Assembly: GCA_938021445.1 (NCBI GenBank)
Contig: CALIGR010000037.1
Location: 1-8,990, forward strand
Reading direction: 5' to 3'
Length of the DNA stretch: 8,990 nt
From: an uncultured Candidatus Altimarinota bacterium
Lineage (GTDB): Bacteria > Patescibacteriota > Gracilibacteria > UBA4473
Translations under genes and position numbers: made by a program
Notes under the pieces: generated by a model
Databases searched by the model: none
Seen by the model: the letters and a program-made list of their open reading frames with translations, nothing else
Told to the model about the DNA's origin: nothing
Shown here: positions 6,586-8,990 of the stretch, in pieces
How the letters are laid out: the number at the start of each line of letters is the position of its first letter
Numbering within the stretch: position 1 is the first letter of the stretch

Positions 6586-8892
6586 CTAGCCCATCTCTAC
6601 CTTAAGTTCATCAATAGTTTTGTAACCAGTCGCCAGTCGAACAGGCAGCCGGCTCGTGGTAAATCCGATACTTCCATCACGCTGAAGTTTAAAGTGTATT
6701 TTAACATTGTTCGTTTTTCCTCCATCAAGTACCTCTTTAACCTTTATCGGAATTCCACTTTTCAGTTTATCATATAAATTTATTGGGTTAATCTGCTTAA
6801 GTGTTTTCATCGTTCCGTTGGTCGATTGAAAAAATTCAAATTTTCGATTCTCAATAATTCCTTTTTTATTTTCCATTCCAACCGTAAAAGTCGCGCTTCC
6901 AATGGTCTTTCGATTGTGAAAAAACTGCTCAAGGCTCGAATAGCTTTCTCCCAGCTTGTTTAGTTTTTTGAAATTATCATCCAGACTTTTTTTAGCTGGA
7001 TCACTCAATCCAGGAGCTAATTTAAGTAGATTTTGGTATGCTTTAGCTATCTCATTCCGACTCGCGCCATCTTGATGAGCCAGACCACGAAGAGCGGTGA
7101 GTGCTTTTTTAAACTCAGCCTCTTCTATCTTGGACACATCCTGCTCCATTATTTTTTTTATGTCTGTCTTGTCTGCTTTCGAAAAACCTTCAAAAATTTG
7201 ATCACCAGAAGCTCGTATTGTTTGAGTTGCGATAGCCCAAGAAGTGAGCCCCGCAAGGGTCCCCCCGGCAACAATCTTTTTGAGGTCACGGTCCGCCGCT
7301 CCTGTTTGTGTCAATCTTGGATTCCATAATTTTGGCCATCCTATACCACTATATTTGGGTGGACGGTCCATAAGTGGTTTGGTTTTCAATTCAGCTTTCT
7401 CTTTCCACTTAGATCGTATGCCTTTAACCGCGGCAGTGCCTCCAAGGATCATGTTATATAAAATCGTCAAAAACACATATCCATACCCAATAGTCCCCGT
7501 GAGGGTATTGAAAGCGCTGGTGCCTTTATCCTGATTTGGATACACATCTTCCAGCGTTAATTTTTGCTGTGCTCTATTTAGCATGTAAGTCTGTTCATCT
7601 GGAGTCAGGCCGACACGTGACTCAATCTTCTTCCACTCGGTTTTAAATTCTCCCATTTCATCCATTTTACTCAAATGCATGCGTATATTGTTTCGCATAT
7701 AAGTGAGATTGAATTGCTGCATTTCTCTGGCTGAAACTTCTGTACGAACACCCGTTCGTATCTCATACGGGAACCGAATCATATCATTTTCACTAAAGAG
7801 CACGTCACTTTTCTCAACTTGCTCTAAGAAGGTAATCGCATCTATCAGTTCCTGCTTTTCAGGAATCGGGGCATTGTTTTCTCCATTAATCCGAGCAATA
7901 AAATATTTGAAAATAGGCTTCAAATCATCTGGAGCGGACACATGCATACTTTCATAAATCTGACTAATCGGCCCTTTGAGTATTTCTGGGATTTGATCTA
8001 GGCCTTTTGGGTTTTTAAAAATAAAATCGATAATTTGAGTCCCCCCTTCCAGTAGTTCGTTGAAATTATACTTAATCGCCTCTGGCATTCCTGAAACGCC
8101 ATCATTGAGACTATCAACTATAAATTTAGCTAAAAAATGAGGCAAGCCCAAAACGACACCGGCGGCGGTACGTCCACCGGCCTCAAGCGTTTTTCCGGCA
8201 ACATCAGCTACCGGTTTTGTCAAAAGTGCGTAGTAAAGACTTCCCGTTATCAAACCATTACGAAGACTCGGTTTTTCATCAAAAACCGTCCAGATCGGGT
8301 AAAGCCATCCATGAGCGGTTAGAGCTCCCCAACCACCAGCAATCGCGGCGGCTCCTAATTTTTGTTTACTAAAGTATTCAGTGTTAGCTAACTCAGTCCC
8401 CTTTCCTCCAAAGTAAGTTTTCATTCTTTGTATCACTCCAGGATCCATCTGCGCCTCAATTTCAGCATTTATCTCTTTATAGATATTTGGATCGTCTTTC
8501 ATTTTACCTAGAACCGCAAAAAAATCGGCCTCAGTTTCTAACGGTAGCTTGTTTTCATTTGCATGTGCACCAATCCGCTCAATGAGAGTCCCCATCAAAA
8601 ATGTCTCGACTTTTTTCATATCACTGGCTTGCTCAGAAGCAGCACGGACCGTCTCCGTCCTGACGGGGCTCGTAACGCTTGTTGATGCGACAGAGCTTGG
8701 ACTTTGAGAAGCGGCTGAAAGTGGTTTGGCTAAATGTTGCAATTCAACACTCGTTCCATGGGCCCCAAGTGCTGACTGAGTGGTGAGCGCTTGAGCTCTT
8801 GCCTGTTCTCGGGCTAAATACTCTTCATAACTCCCCTGGGACTCATAAGAAGTTCCAGAAGGGCTATTAGAATTCACTCCAGTTCCAGACAT
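6586..8892 (-). CDS. Unrecognised 768-residue protein with hydrophobic segments, in the operon with the VirB6-like gene
   Basis: I do not recognise this family. The start ATG at 8892 lies 13 bases after the upstream stop, and the gene ends at TAG 6586-6588. Residues 1-90 are low-complexity (Ser, Thr, Gln, Ala) and probably disordered. Residues 91-160 look like a helical domain. Glycine/alanine-rich hydrophobic stretches occur near 178-202, 211-228 and 241-259, and two clearer candidate membrane segments lie near 465-490 and 538-558. The 260-460 region between the two groups is charged and helical. After residue 570 comes another helical part, then a C-terminal domain (about 660-768) with alternating strands and lysines. 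There is no signal peptide and no cysteine. The position directly before the VirB6-like gene suggests a membrane-associated accessory part of the same machine, which is inference. The start is supported by the tight spacing, although no Shine-Dalgarno sequence is present (an A-rich stretch precedes the ATG). Confidence 0.85.
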   Translation of the reverse strand: MSGTGVNSNSPSGTSYESQGSYEEYLAREQARAQALTTQSALGAHGTSVELQHLAKPLSAASQSPSSVASTSVTSPVRTETVRAASEQASDMKKVETFLMGTLIERIGAHANENKLPLETEADFFAVLGKMKDDPNIYKEINAEIEAQMDPGVIQRMKTYFGGKGTELANTEYFSKQKLGAAAIAGGWGALTAHGWLYPIWTVFDEKPSLRNGLITGSLYYALLTKPVADVAGKTLEAGGRTAAGVVLGLPHFLAKFIVDSLNDGVSGMPEAIKYNFNELLEGGTQIIDFIFKNPKGLDQIPEILKGPISQIYESMHVSAPDDLKPIFKYFIARINGENNAPIPEKQELIDAITFLEQVEKSDVLFSENDMIRFPYEIRTGVRTEVSAREMQQFNLTYMRNNIRMHLSKMDEMGEFKTEWKKIESRVGLTPDEQTYMLNRAQQKLTLEDVYPNQDKGTSAFNTLTGTIGYGYVFLTILYNMILGGTAAVKGIRSKWKEKAELKTKPLMDRPPKYSGIGWPKLWNPRLTQTGAADRDLKKIVAGGTLAGLTSWAIATQTIRASGDQIFEGFSKADKTDIKKIMEQDVSKIEEAEFKKALTALRGLAHQDGASRNEIAKAYQNLLKLAPGLSDPAKKSLDDNFKKLNKLGESYSSLEQFFHNRKTIGSATFTVGMENKKGIIENRKFEFFQSTNGTMKTLKQINPINLYDKLKSGIPIKVKEVLDGGKTNNVKIHFKLQRDGSIGFTTSRLPVRLATGYKTIDELKVEMG

Positions 8893-8905
8893 TTATTTTT
8901 GTAAA

Positions 8906-8990
8906 TTAAAGCTTGAAAACTCGGATCCAAAGATCAGCTAAGGATTCTTTTCTGTCCATCATCTCTTTTATATCAGTCTCAGCCAACGCA
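8906..8990 (-). CDS. C-terminal end of an upstream gene (partial)
   Basis: The minus strand is open from the right edge for 27 codons and ends with TAA at 8906-8908. The visible tail is ALAETDIKEMMDRKES followed by LADLWIRVFKL. The other two minus-strand frames have stops here, so this is the only coding option. It sits 13 bases before the next start, so the two genes are very likely co-transcribed. Too little is visible to name the product. An ATPase such as VirB4 would be plausible in this position, but nothing in the 27 residues shows it. Confidence 0.65.
   Translation of the reverse strand, partial: ALAETDIKEMMDRKESLADLWIRVFKL

Noticed and set aside
795..8322. Short plus-strand open frames across the long minus-strand genes
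   Set aside because: They are antisense shadows of well-supported genes with low-quality compositions and no start signals.
8967..8975. TGATATAAA on the minus strand, an extended -10-like match upstream of the 768-residue gene
   Set aside because: It lies inside the upstream coding sequence, 74 bases before the ATG, unlike the 21-23 base geometry of the other two promoters, and AT-rich sequence gives such matches by chance.
1..8990. CRISPR arrays, tRNA or rRNA genes, insertion sequences
   Set aside because: I saw no spaced direct repeats, no cloverleaf-like or rRNA-like stretches, and no transposase-like protein or terminal inverted repeats.

Overview
The window (about 40% G+C by eye) looks like part of a bacterial chromosome with a type IV secretion (T4SS)-related locus. 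The anchor is a 730-residue polytopic protein built like VirB6/TrbL inner-membrane channel subunits. Around it are very large proteins I cannot assign to a family, and no start codon has a Shine-Dalgarno sequence. Large VirB6-like proteins among unknown giant proteins recall Candidate Phyla Radiation (Patescibacteria) genomes. That assignment is an inference from style and no marker gene confirms it. TAA and TAG are used as stops and no long frame contains an in-frame TGA, so nothing points to a recoded TGA.

Layout, reading down the minus strand from the right edge. (1) 8906-8990 is the C-terminal end of an upstream gene. (2) After a 13-base gap comes a 768-residue protein (6586-8892) with a disordered N-terminus and several hydrophobic stretches. 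(3) After a 47-base gap carrying its own extended -10 promoter comes the VirB6/TrbL-like protein (4346-6538). (4) A nested hairpin at 4276-4324 looks like a two-way terminator. (5) A lone plus-strand gene at 3851 faces this operon. It encodes a 14-residue-repeat helical protein of 96 residues and stops at a TAA, but the same frame continues as protein-like sequence for 44 codons, up to the terminator. (6) A short divergent spacer (3654-3850) holds a good promoter for (7) an unrecognised, charged, soluble protein of more than 1,217 residues. It covers 1-3653 on the minus strand and runs off the left edge.

Working model (inference): genes 1-3 form one operon encoding membrane and accessory parts of a T4SS-like machine. 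The giant protein is transcribed separately in the same direction and may be a cytoplasmic partner or substrate. The convergent small gene is either a broken gene or a readthrough gene. The most interesting points are the in-frame stop with its conserved-looking continuation, the uncharacterised giant protein, and the matching TGGTAYAAT promoters 21-23 bases before SD-less starts.
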